From Monilinia fructicola (Eukaryota; Ascomycota; Leotiomycetes; Helotiales; Sclerotiniaceae), in contig VICG01000007.1 of assembly GCA_008692225.1 (NCBI GenBank), forward strand, positions 1,646,501 through 1,710,500: DNA of 64,000 bases, in the 5' to 3' direction. The notes below the pieces were generated by a model. It did no database searches. It had not been told where the DNA came from and saw nothing but the letters and a program-made list of their open reading frames with translations. This document shows positions 34,053-45,950 of this stretch, piece after piece (positions within the stretch are counted from its first letter, which is position 1; each line of letters starts with the position of its first letter). The position numbers and the translations under genes were made by a program.

Positions 34053-34915
34053 GTCGATCGTGTCTATAAGTGGCTGATTCGTGATTCATCGCTTCGACTC
34101 CTCGATCTCGCAGCTCGCAGCTCGCAGCTTTGCCACCCTAACGTTCCAACCACCGCCACCCACACTCCCACCCACCCACCATCGTACCTTTAAATCTCGC
34201 ATCAATACCCACCATCCTTTATATTCGCGATATCCTCGCATCACATCACACTACCCCCACCGCATCTCCAAAGCGCTCCCCTCCGACCAACCCAACCCAA
34301 CCCAACCCAGGCCCGCGCCCGTCGCCAAAACGAAAAACGCAACACGGCTATTAAGCCCTCGCGATATTCTATCTCAGATGGTACGTCGATCGTTTAGCGT
34401 TGTATTTGGGATGTGATTTGCATATTTGCATATTTGCATAATAGATATATTACAATACCGTCATCCATCCATCCATCCATCCATCCATCAATCAAGCGAG
34501 GGAAACGAACACAAACACGGACATGAACACGAATACGATTGACGATGCATGAGTAAATTATAATGATACAATAAATACAATACAAAAACACAAAACAAAA
34601 GATAATCCATGACGCGGCTCAATCACGCGACCAAAGATAGCTCAAAGAGATCCAAACGTTGAACCAAAAACAGCAACAAAAGATTCGTCCCGTCGAACCC
34701 ATCTTTGTCCCGCGCGCCCCCAAAATCAAAACGCCAAAGATGCTTTTCCCTTCTTCCCCAACTCCAAAATCATGTAAAGAGCAGAGTGGTATCATCCAAT
34801 CTATCTCCCCCGTAGGGCTTCAATGCAGAAGGTCCTGTGAAAACGCCATTGCCCTCGAGTTACCGAAAACTCGAAAAAAAACCAAAAAAAAAAACAAGCT
34901 AGAACAGCGCGAGAC
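33393..34915. other. Intergenic region, no confident gene
   Basis: A GATGATG/GGTGGT tract lies near 34020-34053 and a CCAT tract near 34462-34487. The area 33930-34380 looks promoter-like (TATAAG near 34064, CT/CA-rich leader) and leads to an ATG at 34379 with only 12 codons; I could not build a gene on it. Confidence 0.5.
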
Positions 34916-36114
34916 TTAAATAATCTCTTCTCGCTCCCACCCAAGAGGTCTCAGCGATTCGATGCCCTTTCCTGGTTTGTCGGCCACCTCCTTCCCATAG
35001 ACGCTGACGAAGGGATTGGGATCTTCGTCTTGTTTCAGGTTGCCGAGCGTGTGGTTGACTTCTCGGTGTTTGGCCTCGTCGGCTCGGATGTAATAGAGGA
35101 GATCTCTCATGCTTCGGTGGCCCTCGGGCATGCCCCAATACTCAATCGCGAGATCTGGAGCTTTGAAATTGGGATCGGCCCATTTGGGCAGGTGTCCATT
35201 TTCGAGATCTTGGATCGAGAGCGTGTAGGTGAGGACGGCTTCTTCTTCGAGATAGCCGACGAAGCGGTGGCAGGTTTTGGGGGAGAAGAGGTAGCAGAGG
35301 AAGAAGGAATTGAAGAAGACGCCTTGGGCGCCGAGGATCATGGTGCGCATGAAGAGACCTGGTTCGTACATCTTGAGGAAGGTTAGGAGGTGCATGCGTT
35401 CATTGTAAGCTAGATTGGAATCGCGTTAGCCGTTGATCTCTCTTAGCAGTTCTGATGCGTTCCGTGACAAGTATACCTTCTTCGAGCAAAGTTTCGATCC
35501 AACCATTATCTCTCTTCAAAACCCCTCAAGCTTCTCAAGTGTCTCAACATACCCGCCACCATACCAGGAACACCAGCTACCGATTCCAAAAACACATAAC
35601 GAATTAACCATTTGCGTTCACTCATTTGATATGGCTTGGTGGCCGTAACGGCATTGCTATCGGATGCTGTCTTGGGTGCTTCGACATTGTGCTTATATCC
35701 CGTGGCAAAATCCGTACACCATCGCAGGAAACGCACCATGCCCAACGCGACACGATCGGAGAAGTCTCGAGGTTTGCGGTGTGCGAAGTAAACCTTGCTG
35801 CGCATTTGTTCGACGGAATAACTAGGTCCTTATGAATATTTGAGGAAGTCACAAGGTGTACTGGGGAGGACATACGGTGGATGCGGCCAAGCGGGTTCAG
35901 TTCTCTTGATCTGTCCATGTTCAGGTTCTGGGAATAAATCCCTACCCTTTACCTGAATCTTGGCACCAGATGTAAAGGGTCTTCTTGATGGTACATGTGC
36001 TGTACATTTTGTTGAAGGTAAAGCGTATGATTGTGCGAAGAAAGCTGCAGCTTTTGATAGCTGTGCTTTTGATGGGTTTGAGAGGGGTCTCGTGGAAAGC
36101 CTAGCTACATACAT
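34916..36114 (-). CDS. AOX: Mitochondrial alternative oxidase, with a one-base frame break
   Basis: Exons 36114-35876, 35821-35477 and 35409-34916 encode about 358 residues once the frame break is allowed for. The N terminus ([20 protein letters not shown], basic and Ser-rich) is a mitochondrial presequence. All four di-iron segments are present: [18 protein letters not shown] (Glu159), NERMHL (Glu198, His201), [11 protein letters not shown] and [12 protein letters not shown] (Glu306, His309). AOX takes electrons from ubiquinol to oxygen, bypassing complexes III and IV, on the matrix side of the inner membrane. Between HLRSLRG and [13 protein letters not shown] the frame shifts by one base within the A4C4 run at 35518-35525 (plus strand), creating a stop near 35506. 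Splicing cannot explain it. It is either an assembly error or a recent disabling indel; every other position looks under constraint. Confidence 0.9.
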
Positions 36115-37590
36115 TGGAAATGATCTGGTATATATGTGAATAGAATTAAGACTTTTAATTCCTGAGTTGTGATACCAATAAAAGGGAGGTAATATGCAGA
36201 AGTAATGTTTGGATGTTTGAATGTTTGTTTGATGAAAGTACTGCTGGACACTATCACAAAGGAGGAGGGAGAGGTACTTTTTATTTCACTTGAAAGATAG
36301 AACTACTTAGGTAATAATAAGTATCACCACAGATCTTACCATAAGATAAACAAACCCTTGCCCGCCCAGGCTGACCTAAGTTTCGATTCCCCTTCGAAGA
36401 AGAAAACACGGAATGAAAAGACTCGGGACTAGTTTTCGATGAATAGAAATTTAGAAATTTTCAATGACCGAAGAAGAAGAAACGGAATGGAATGAATGGA
36501 ATGAGACGGCTGAACCTTCTTTGTGACTACCAGACCTTGGGAAGGATTCGTGCACTGTGCAGTGTGGACTGTGGAGTGTGGACTGTGGATTGGACAGTGC
36601 TGTCAGATAGATATTGTGATGAGAATATTATTACTGTATCATCATCATCATCATCACCAAGCATATTCAATGATACTTCTGAGTTCCAGGTTCCACTGCA
36701 TCCCTCCCTCCCAACCTTCTATTTCCGTCCCCGACAACCATCTAAGCCCATTTCGGACAAGGCCAGCTTTGATTGGCTCCCGAAAAGGAAAAGAAGATGA
36801 ACCTTAAAGTATACGAACCGGGAACGTTGGTTTGGTATTCGATATGCAACGGGTGTGATTGGGTGCGCACGAAAAGGGAGGGAAAAAAGGAAAAAAAAAG
36901 GGATTTGAACCATTCCATGGGATTTGATGTTGCCCCTTCCCCCCACCCCACCCGAGACTCAGCCTTGTAGATCACTTGATCACATGATGCGAGGGTGTTC
37001 TCGTCTGCTCATCTCTTCGTAACGATTTCTTCCGATGTTTCGATTGATACGGGATGGGGGGATGATCACGTCAATAATGAAAGAAGGGATTCTGTTTGAT
37101 GAAATAGAATAGTCCTGAGGTCATGGGAGGAGTTGAATATCATCTGAAATCAAATATCATATGTCAAAAATCCATGGAGGCATAAGTAAGTAATTACATA
37201 AGTAAAGAAATAAATAAGTAAATAAATAAATAAATAAGTAAATACTTGTAAGTAAATAAGTAAATAAGTAAATAAGTAAATAAGTAAATAAGTAAATAGC
37301 AAGACCGCTTATACGTATGAAGTGTATCTATCATAATTCAGTCATAATCTTGAGATTCCTGTCATGAATCTGTCGATATACTTACTCATCATAATACAGA
37401 ACCATGATTCAGACATATGTCGGGACGTATAATTACAGAGTAGAAGACCAAGTACTGTTACTACCGTATGCTAAAGATGAGATGCTGCAAGATTTGATAT
37501 TGCTCCACCTAATGATAATGCGTGCATGGAATTTAACCTTCAAGGGCCCAAAATACAATCAGATCAATCTAGATCTTGAATCTACTGTAC
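36115..37590. other. Intergenic region with AT-rich microsatellite
   Basis: Upstream of AOX on one side and 3' flank of the gene at 37591 on the other. Contains a GTGGACTGTG repeat near 36560-36592, a CAT tract near 36640-36655 and a TAAG/TAAA array at 37186-37300. No gene seen. Confidence 0.6.
37186..37300. repeat. (AAGTAAAT)n / (AAAT)n microsatellite
   Basis: Interleaved TAAG and TAAA tetramers; the right part is a regular octamer AAGTAAAT array. Confidence 0.9.
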
Positions 37591-40500
37591 TCAATATTGT
37601 GGATTTGGCCGCCAAAATCTTTGCATTAATATAGTTTCCGATGCATTACCGTCCTGCTCCCCATCTACTTCCCGGTTTTCACGTAACAAAGGTTGAACTA
37701 ATTGATTACTATGATAGTTCATTTCATATTGCTGCTCTGATCCACCTCGTTGATTCTCAATCCAAGATCGTCGAAGAAAATGATTGCCACTATTCCAATC
37801 ATGATATTCATTTCTTCGATTATCATGAGTTGGGTAGCCATTGCTTTGGAAATAGCGATCCGTATTTTCGTAACCGAATCCCATCGCTTCGGGTCTTGAT
37901 GTGGAACCTCCAAACATACCGGTATTTGCTTCGTGGGGTCCGAGCTCACCGAGATCACCGATATCACCATGATATCCAAGGACATCCTCCACTTCACAAG
38001 GTTTTTCGTCTTCTGTTTTGGCATTGTCCCAATTCTCGTCATACGTGTTCGTGCTGAAATGAGGTTCTTGTGCCTCCAATATTCCACATTCTTCAACGCT
38101 TCCATCGAGAACACCGTTGGTCATTTCATTTCGCTCGTACTCCAATTGTTGAACATACAGGGACGGAAGTCGAATAAGGGGTGAGCGTGGAATAGATGCG
38201 ATATACTGTCTTGGTGGTTCATGACTGGTTTGGATCCCTCGTCTCAAGAGAGGTCGAGTAAGGAATGGAAAATGCTCCCTGTTTGGATTGATGTGTGAAG
38301 TTGTTCTTGAGGGTATTTGGGTCTTTGCTGTTTATACAACCTGACCTTGTCTGCCTTTCTCCTTCGTCTGTTATCACTCTTTGAGGTATCGTATCTCTGC
38401 TGACGTCACTAGTACTTCCTTTTTGTTGGTCAGGTTGACTGTGTTGGTTATGATGAGGCTGTGAATCTATTTGTGGAGATATCAATCCAGGAACTTGTGG
38501 CTCGAGTACCAATCTCTCCTGTGCCTCACCAACGTTGGCATGAAGATTTGGAATATGTTCACTTATTTCTCCATCCACAATCGACGACCGAATAGGAGCA
38601 GATTCCGTTCGCCGAATATTTTCTCCTGGAATGCCAGACATTGACGAAGGCGAATTTTCTCGACTTTCGTCACTAGCTTCTCGGATGACTGGTAGGGTAG
38701 TTGATGGACGTTTTATCCGAGCATTGCGAGCCATTTGTTGACGTGTAAATGGTACTAGTATCGGTGCTGCCACTGGCTCCGAAGGATGTGCAGGCGATTT
38801 GGAATCTTCCTTTCTGTACCAGCCACGATTTGGATCATAATACTCAACTACAACTCTTCGGTGCTCGTTGTCCTCGATTCCTACCAAATCTGTAGACTTA
38901 CTCTTCAAGGGGGGGTTCTCTGTCTTTTTTGGTAAAGATGGTAGAATCTGAGGTACAGGACTTTGCTGCTGACCATTCGGCGGTCGGTCAATTTCATGGA
39001 AACTTTTTGGAGAACCTGGGCTCAACCTCGATGATTGTTTGCCAATCTTCACTGGCTTGTTACTGGTAGAGATACCATACTCTTTTCGGACTCTACTCAC
39101 TTCTTTGCCTGCCGTCTCTTGCAAACAAGAATTTCGTCTACTTGAATATTCAATACCTGTATCCTTGTATATTCCGGTTCTTTCGATAGACTTTCGTACC
39201 GAGTCCGGCGTCGCGCTGTGTTGCCTCTGAAAATATTCTTGCCTTGCTCGATCCAAGGACATAGTGGCTCTAGGTGAATGTTGGGACTCTGACCATGTTA
39301 CAGCAGCTGAATCAGTCGTTTCGCGGTGAGTTTTGGGGTTGCCGACCTCCTCAGAGGGAAGCTGTGGACTGGATACTCGAGGGAAGCACATTTGGTACAA
39401 TTGAGCTTGTTGTCCGCGAGGGTCGATCAAGTGACTTTCTGTGTTATTAATACGATTTGTCGAATTATCCGCGTAGTACCGATGTTGAAACATGATCGCG
39501 TTCTCTCCTTAGTTGTCTCTCGTAGAGAGAAGTCTCGTGTATTGAAGCTGAAGAAGTGGGATGCTCAACGGTCGAACTATTGTCACGTATCGGGGTCTTG
39601 GATGGTTTGAAGAATGTAGCTATCTCATCTTGCTCTCGAGCAGCTTTCTTCTTTTCCTTGGCACGAGTTTTAGAGATAATAATGGTATCGCTGAGATGAG
39701 ACTTCTTGCCAGAACGCTGAAGGAACTCCATCTCTGAGAACGCAAGGTCGGGTACTTACGAATGAGTTAGCAATATTTGAAGAAACAGGCACAAATATTA
39801 CTCACACCCTCGTCGTCTAGGCGGAGAAGAAGCTCTTCCATTTTGGAAGATACCTGGACCATTTGATGGGCGTGCCTGGTATAATCAGTTCCTGAAGCAC
39901 AATGTTAAGAACCTACTCACCGTCAAACGATCTTGGCCTATCTTATTCGATGCAAAATTGTTCATCAATTCCTCGCTCGCCCTTCTCGCAGCCTTCTTTC
40001 GATCTCCTCTCTTTTCGCGCCTCCTTTTTATCGGCTTCTCGGTCGCCTCTGCTTTAGTGATTCTCTTTTTCATGTCATATCGATCCTCTCTTGTCTTATG
40101 GCGTGCTTTCTTCTCAAAGGTTTCTCGTTTTGACTGCACCACCGATGATCGGGAAGCACCAGAAGTAGTAGTTGATGGCACATTCTTCCGGTGCTTGTGG
40201 GACCGTGTTACGTCTTCACCATGTTCGGTGGCACGGGACCTATTGGGGATTTTGGTTATTTCCTTCACCACAGGAGCTGTTGAAACGTTGAGCAAGGAAC
40301 TATCAGAGGATAGGCTCTCTTGGCCAGGCTTCGGTTTCGAGGTTACGGTATTCCTATTTTTGACGGGTTTGTAGGTTGTGTGGGGATAATGCGAGTTTCT
40401 AATTAATTCTCCTAGATGACCTAATTTTGAAGGAATATCAGTGCATGCATCTTCGATAAAATCAAGATGCGACGCAATATCTCACCTATTCTAGAACTGG

Positions 40501-40765
40501 GTTGTCCGATTGATTCGACAGCATCCTCATTTTGGGTTTGCGCAAGCCAGTCGAGAACATAGTTATTATCCCCAGATAATTTATTTTGATCTCTAATTGC
40601 AAGCGGCTGTCTCTTCTCCACTAACTTCTCCAGGGAATGGCCTCGAGCGTGTCTTTCACGTGCGATATCATGATGGTTATGCTTGTGATATTTCCCAGAC
40701 CCTCCATATCTACCTTCATACCCATGTGTATGCTTGCGCTTGCGAGAATCATGATTGTTCTCCAT
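37591..40765 (-). CDS. Disordered, probably nuclear protein of unknown function
   Basis: Start MENNHDSRKRKHTHGYEGRY at 40765. Exons 40765-40486, 40420-39921, 39875-39806 and 39754 onward are joined by clear introns (65, 45 and 51 nt; one with TGCTAAC branch site). Two more frame changes, near 39360-39510 and 38330-38415, can be bridged by introns 39479-39362 and 38415-38328. The sum is then exactly 936 codons including stop, which supports the model, though those two introns are less certain. The protein is highly charged: His/Lys-rich N terminus, YVLDWLAQTQNED, KKARHKTREDRYDMKKR, a bipartite-NLS-like KRRREKRGDRKKAARR, ARPSNGPGIFQNGRASSPPR, EKKKAAREQDEIATFFKPSK, EYYDPNRGWYRKED and the end RFWRPNPQY. 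I recognise no domain. A chromatin or kinetochore-linked scaffold is conceivable only. Confidence 0.65.
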
Positions 40766-42778
40766 TTGAGAATTTGCGAATATTTATAGGAGCGGGATGA
40801 AGGGCAATAGATAAATTTGCTATTTGAATTGAACGAAAGTTGATGATGCTATGATGTTCCGTGGATAACGAAAGAACAAACTCACATGGTGAGTAACTGC
40901 TCTTCCTAACTTTGGGAAGCTATCCATATACTGAGTAAGGGAAGGGAAGGTACGAACCTGTCTGATTCGCACTCATTCACCCCAAGAAAGGAGGTACGGT
41001 ACCTAGTAGTATTGTATAAGAGAATATCATGAGAGTAAAGAAAGGATTCTTTCCTCTTCAAACAAATGCTGTACACATTGCAAACCCGCAGACAGAAATG
41101 TCTGGATCCGTTCATATCAAACAATCTCCCATCCCTTTCTCATCTTCCTTAATTTCTTGTATTATTTCGCTACTTCTGAGGATTGTACTCTTCCAAGGTA
41201 TCTGTCAATACTCACTGATCCCGATCCCATCAAATCCTTTCTCATCCAAGATATTCCCGACTCATCATCCGCTGCCCAGGTAGCAGTAAGAGCCGTATAA
41301 TATCACAAAAATCCATGGATATCAACAGCGATGGCAGATACCAAAAGCGGTGTGGGTGATTGCAGCCCTATCAATTCACATTCACACCCGTGGACATACC
41401 GACATCAATTCCCACCGACGAATTGCAATACATCTTCCACCAACATCTTTCACCAACATCTTAAACATCCCAAACACTATCTATCCCAAAATCACCTACA
41501 TCACCTGGTTGAGCCGAAATGCGAGTAAAGCTGTGAGATGTGAGTTATCACGAGACTCCACACCCCCGTCACCTGGTGGTCATATGAAAGAAAAGGCTGC
41601 ACCCAACGGGGAGATGCTACAAGTATGTAGCAGTACACTGCAATGAGATACCAAGCGTGTCCTTTCATCGACGATAGACAAATCTGATTATCTGGCATTT
41701 TCGTACCACTACTGCCACGACTCCCCGCATTGAGATATCCATGGGTACACACGAATGAAAGGCTGGCCGGTGGATGGATGCACCATGTAGCCACCCGCCC
41801 GGATTAGAATACGCGTAAGAGTTAAACGAAGGCTTTGAGCGAAGTGACATCGGTGTAGTCAATGAAGAAGAGTTTGACGAGGACCTAGGTAGCAGTGGAT
41901 TCTAGATGATTACATTGCTTACCTCCGTCGAAGAATGAATAGTTGGATAAACAGCATTGTATCAAAAAGATCAGACGAAAGGAGAAGCGTTGGATCTATT
42001 TATCGAATAGCTAGTTGTATCTACTGAGACGGAAAGGCAATAGAAGATATTTAAATTGATACAATTGGTATGATAGGTATAAGGACGTGTACACGTGGGT
42101 TGAAATTGATGCATGTATGTTCCAAGGTTTTGTTTTGATGCAGAAGATCGAAGATGGTGGGATTATGGGATCCATGGCTGTCTTTGCGAATTGGGTATTT
42201 AATTGGGGGATGCGAAGAATGCGATGAAAAAGGAATGAGTTGGGACCCTTGGAAGCTTTCCAAGGTTATATTTATCCATGTATAGAAGAGGTAATACAAG
42301 AGAGTGTCTACGGGTGTAGAGATATTTATTAAAATCGAAAGGGATAAGGTTCTAAGGTTCCAAGGTTATTCTTAATATTACTAATTGGTATATTAAAATA
42401 TATATACTTATTAAGTATTAAAATATATATACCTATTAAATATTAAAATATATATACTTATTAAATATTAAAATATATATACTTATTGAATATTATAATA
42501 TATATTTATAAATACTTATTAAATATTAAAATAGTAATCTATAAACCTTAAGAGGGAAAAATAATTAGATTTTAAAATTAGATTAAATAGAAGTAGATTA
42601 GATAAGATCAAATTATTTAATAAATTTAATAAATACTTAATAGAAGGAATAAAAGTTAAATAGTTATTATAGATTATTAATAATACTCTCTTTTAATTAT
42701 TTTATTCTATATATATAATTAATACTTATATTTATATTATATTATATTAATAGTAGAATACTAGAATACTAGAACACT

Positions 42779-43003
42779 ACTTAGTATTGTTTTAGGTCTA
42801 TGCCGGAGTAAAAATCTATAAAATAATATATCTTTTAAATTCATTTTTATATATTATAAAACTTTTATTTTTAATAATTTAAATATACTAAACGTTTATT
42901 TTTTAACTTAATAATACTATAAAGTATTATTTATAATTTTTTTAAAAATAAATTCTATTTTTAATTAATTTTTTCCTAGTATAGACCCAAAACAACACTA
43001 AGT
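42779..43003. mobile_element. MITE-like 225-bp element with imperfect terminal inverted repeats
   Basis: The left end 42779-42806 and the right end 42976-43003 match in inverted orientation at 23 of 28 positions, and all five differences are transitions. Both ends begin ACTTAGT and share TTGTTTT and GGTCTAT. The interior is AT-rich and non-coding. This fits a short non-autonomous element mutated by RIP. Target duplications are not clear. Confidence 0.6.
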
Positions 43004-45373
43004 ATAATACTATATTACTCTATAATACTATATTATTATATCACCATATTACTACTCCGTATATCAATCAATTTCAAAGAAGGTAATAAATAAATGGAAA
43101 TCCATTCGCAGTTCCTCTTATTAATCCCCTCAATCCCCCACTCCCCTAATAAAAATAATAACTTGGTTATTGATCCATCCATCCATCCATCCATCGTTCA
43201 TACATCATCCAATTTTCCAAATGCTGTATCATCCAACTATCATCATCCACTTTCCCGTCCCACCCAAACCCACCCACCATCCTCCCACACATCCACCCAC
43301 ACACACCATCCTAACCTCAAATGCTGCAAGCCAACTTAAATCTCGTCGTAAGGGCCGTTAGTCGGTGTTTGCACCTGTTTGCGCGGCACTCAGACCACCA
43401 CCAATTGGTAGAACTCCACAAGACCCTTGATTGATCTACCCCACCCCTCCACCCACCTCCAGTACGCATCCCAGCGGACCTAGAAGAAAAGCAAATCAAG
43501 AGTCAAGACTCAAGAGCTTCGTGGGAGTATCTGGGCAGTCTTGGAAACCCAGGCTCTTTGATGATTCGTGTCCACAGTCCATTGTATTACTGTATTAACT
43601 TTGTATGCTTCTTTCGTAATGGCCTTGCGACCCCCAAGAGTTTTATCTGCACCCGTGGTTTTGTTAGAGTATAATGTGTGCGTGTGCGTGTGCGTGTGTG
43701 TGTGCGGGAGATGGGTGTGATGGGAATCATGGGATGAATAGGAGAACCCCGCTTGGCAGATGCTACAAGTACATCAGATAGAGCTTTGAAAGCTGGGAAA
43801 GCTCGGTAAGCTCGGTAAGCTGCTAGATACTAGGTAGGTAGGTACAGGATGAAGGTGGCAGGTGATTGAAAGAGCTTCAATCAGCAAGAATCACTACTCG
43901 AGTAGTAACTTGACCTTGGAAAGATTCATTCTCGTCTTTTGATCTTTCAAACATCTTAGGACAGATGTAGGTAGCTATACTGGTACGTCCGAGGGAGAGA
44001 TGGTTGGGAGATCAGGCATCATCACTTGCCTAGAGAGGTACGAGGATAGTAAACAATATCAAAATGAATATTAACAAGGAACTCACAATTGCGCCATACC
44101 TATGCCGAGTATCGGACATACTAGGTTGAGGAGTACTAGGTAGGTACTGTTACTACGGTTCCTATTAGATAGATGTACCTACCGGGCTAGATGTGCAATG
44201 CTGTACCTACCTAGTAGCTAGTAGCTAGTAGCTAGTACTGCATTCCGGTATCTGGCCATGGTTCGGACTTCTGGTTTAAGGAAATTGTAAGATTTGATTA
44301 AATGGATGATCTATCAGCATCCTGAGAAATCGTAATGCAGTTCTTGTCAATACCTACCTACTTGCCTACCTAACTACCTACCTACCTACCTACCTACCTA
44401 GTATATTACACTACAGCCAAAAGCCAAAGCCGAATGAATATACGATTATCTGTTCCATTATTATGACTACTACCACCACCACCACCACCACCACTACCAT
44501 CATCATTTTCCTCATTTTCCTCACCAAAAAAAGAAGGAAAAGCAGGGTTTTCATCCAAAGCCACAACTTCAAACTGTCCATTGAGCATCAAACAAACTTC
44601 ACTTTCCAAATGATCAATGGGCCGAATGTTACACCAAGGATGATATATTTTTTATCATTGGTGAATCGTTACCAAAGTCAATTTGATAACGGGAAAAACC
44701 CTGATTTCAACTGTGACTGTTTCTACGAGGTAGGTACCTACCTACCTAGGTAGTGTTTATTAAATATTCATATACGGATGTATAAATTAAACCTAAAGTG
44801 GAAACGCGTATGAAGGTGGTAATTTTCAATTGGTTGGAGGATCATCGATTATCTATTACAAGTTGATCCATGGATGTCCATTAATCTAGAATAAAGATGT
44901 AAGGTTGCCTTTCTTCTTCTGCTGTTGATAACGTCCATGGGCAGAGAAGACCTGGGACTTACCCGCCTAGTACTAGATGTGCTAGATAAGAGAAAGTCGA
45001 TACGTAGGTACTTCCTATTTGGGTAGTAAATACTCCAGGCAGGGAGAGTCAAACCACCCAGTCTGGATAGTGTGCCGGCAAGGTGGGTGAATCATATCAA
45101 TGGTCTAGCTCCGCCAAGGAACCTCCCACATTTGGCGCACTAGTGACCGGTCTAGTCCATGCTGGTACTAGTCCCTGGTAAGTCTGATGGGAGGGGCAAG
45201 AACAATTACTGCAGTCTCTTTCAATTCCCCCGCTTTGCGCTTAAGGAAAACTTCCCTACCTGAGAGAACTAATCAATAACCTAGGTCCTAGTATAGATAG
45301 GTAGGTAATCAATCCTCCAACCTAATAAACCTCCCTCCTCCTTACAACTTATTCTTCCCCATCCTCCCCTTTT

Positions 45374-45430
45374 ACAACTTCAACCTTCAACCTTCAACCT
45401 TCAACCTTCAACCTTCAACCTTCACCCTTC
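45374..45430. repeat. (CTTCAAC)n 7-bp tandem array
   Basis: About seven copies of the heptamer, drifting to TTCACCC at the right end, about 520 bp upstream of the RRM gene start. Confidence 0.85.
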
Positions 45431-45950
45431 ACCCTCAATCTATCCCTCCCACCTCAATCTCATCTTCCATCCGCAAATTTAAAATCTTTATTCGCGATTT
45501 TACCTTCGCATCATTATTTGAATTCCTTTTTCTATCAGATCGCACTGTCCTTTCAGTCATCCGATTGATAATATCTCTTAATCACGATCTGTTTTTCCTC
45601 AACTCAGACCGATAACTTCATCACAAACAAACACACAAACAAACAAACAAAGAAATTTCAATATTTCACATTCAACTCGACATATCTAACCTTTTCAAGA
45701 AGTTCGTCCGATTCTCCTGCTTGCGCGCATTGACTTCATCGTCTTTGCGATTTGATTCCAAATTTATTCACATCACCTTCCCATTCCATACATCCGTTTT
45801 GCGGATTCCTGTTTTGCCTCGATGTATCTTTCTTTGTGTGATCCGTCCGTTTCTCGTATACACAACTTCCGCCTGGAATGGCGCGATTCTTTTTGTGTGA
45901 ATGCGTGCGGACATTGAGACTTTCAGCCAGGTTTTCGAGAAGTTAGCATC

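Larger units (their letters stand above)
40766..45950. other. Gene-poor spacer of 5.2 kb with AT-rich island and MITE-like element
   Basis: No convincing gene. The stretch 42360-43080 is very AT-rich with AAATATATATACTTATT repeats (42385-42530) and holds the 225-bp inverted-repeat element. Other features are a CCAT tract (43166-43196), a GT-rich tract (43674-43704), repeated AGCTAGT units (44213-44237), CTAC/CCTA runs (44352-44400, 44730-44755) and a CTTCAAC array (45374-45430). The last 600 bp are the promoter and pyrimidine-rich leader of the glycine-rich RRM gene. Confidence 0.55.

Noticed and set aside
34081..34416. 111-codon frame with a possible mitochondrial-like N terminus
   Set aside because: Low-complexity Pro/Thr/His content and a promoter-like setting; no conserved segment could be identified.
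36895..36925. Minus-strand GGTTCAAATCC followed by a long T run, tRNA-like
   Set aside because: The T-stem does not pair fully and no A-box or acceptor stem is found upstream.
44406..44753. Opposed frames over a CCA/ACC microsatellite
   Set aside because: Both strands are open because of the repeat; no conserved sequence outside it.
44140..45310. Frequent CTAGGTA and TACCTACC words in spacers as a possible regulatory code
   Set aside because: They occur in many unrelated spacers and mostly as simple-sequence drift of CCTA repeats; no consistent position relative to genes.
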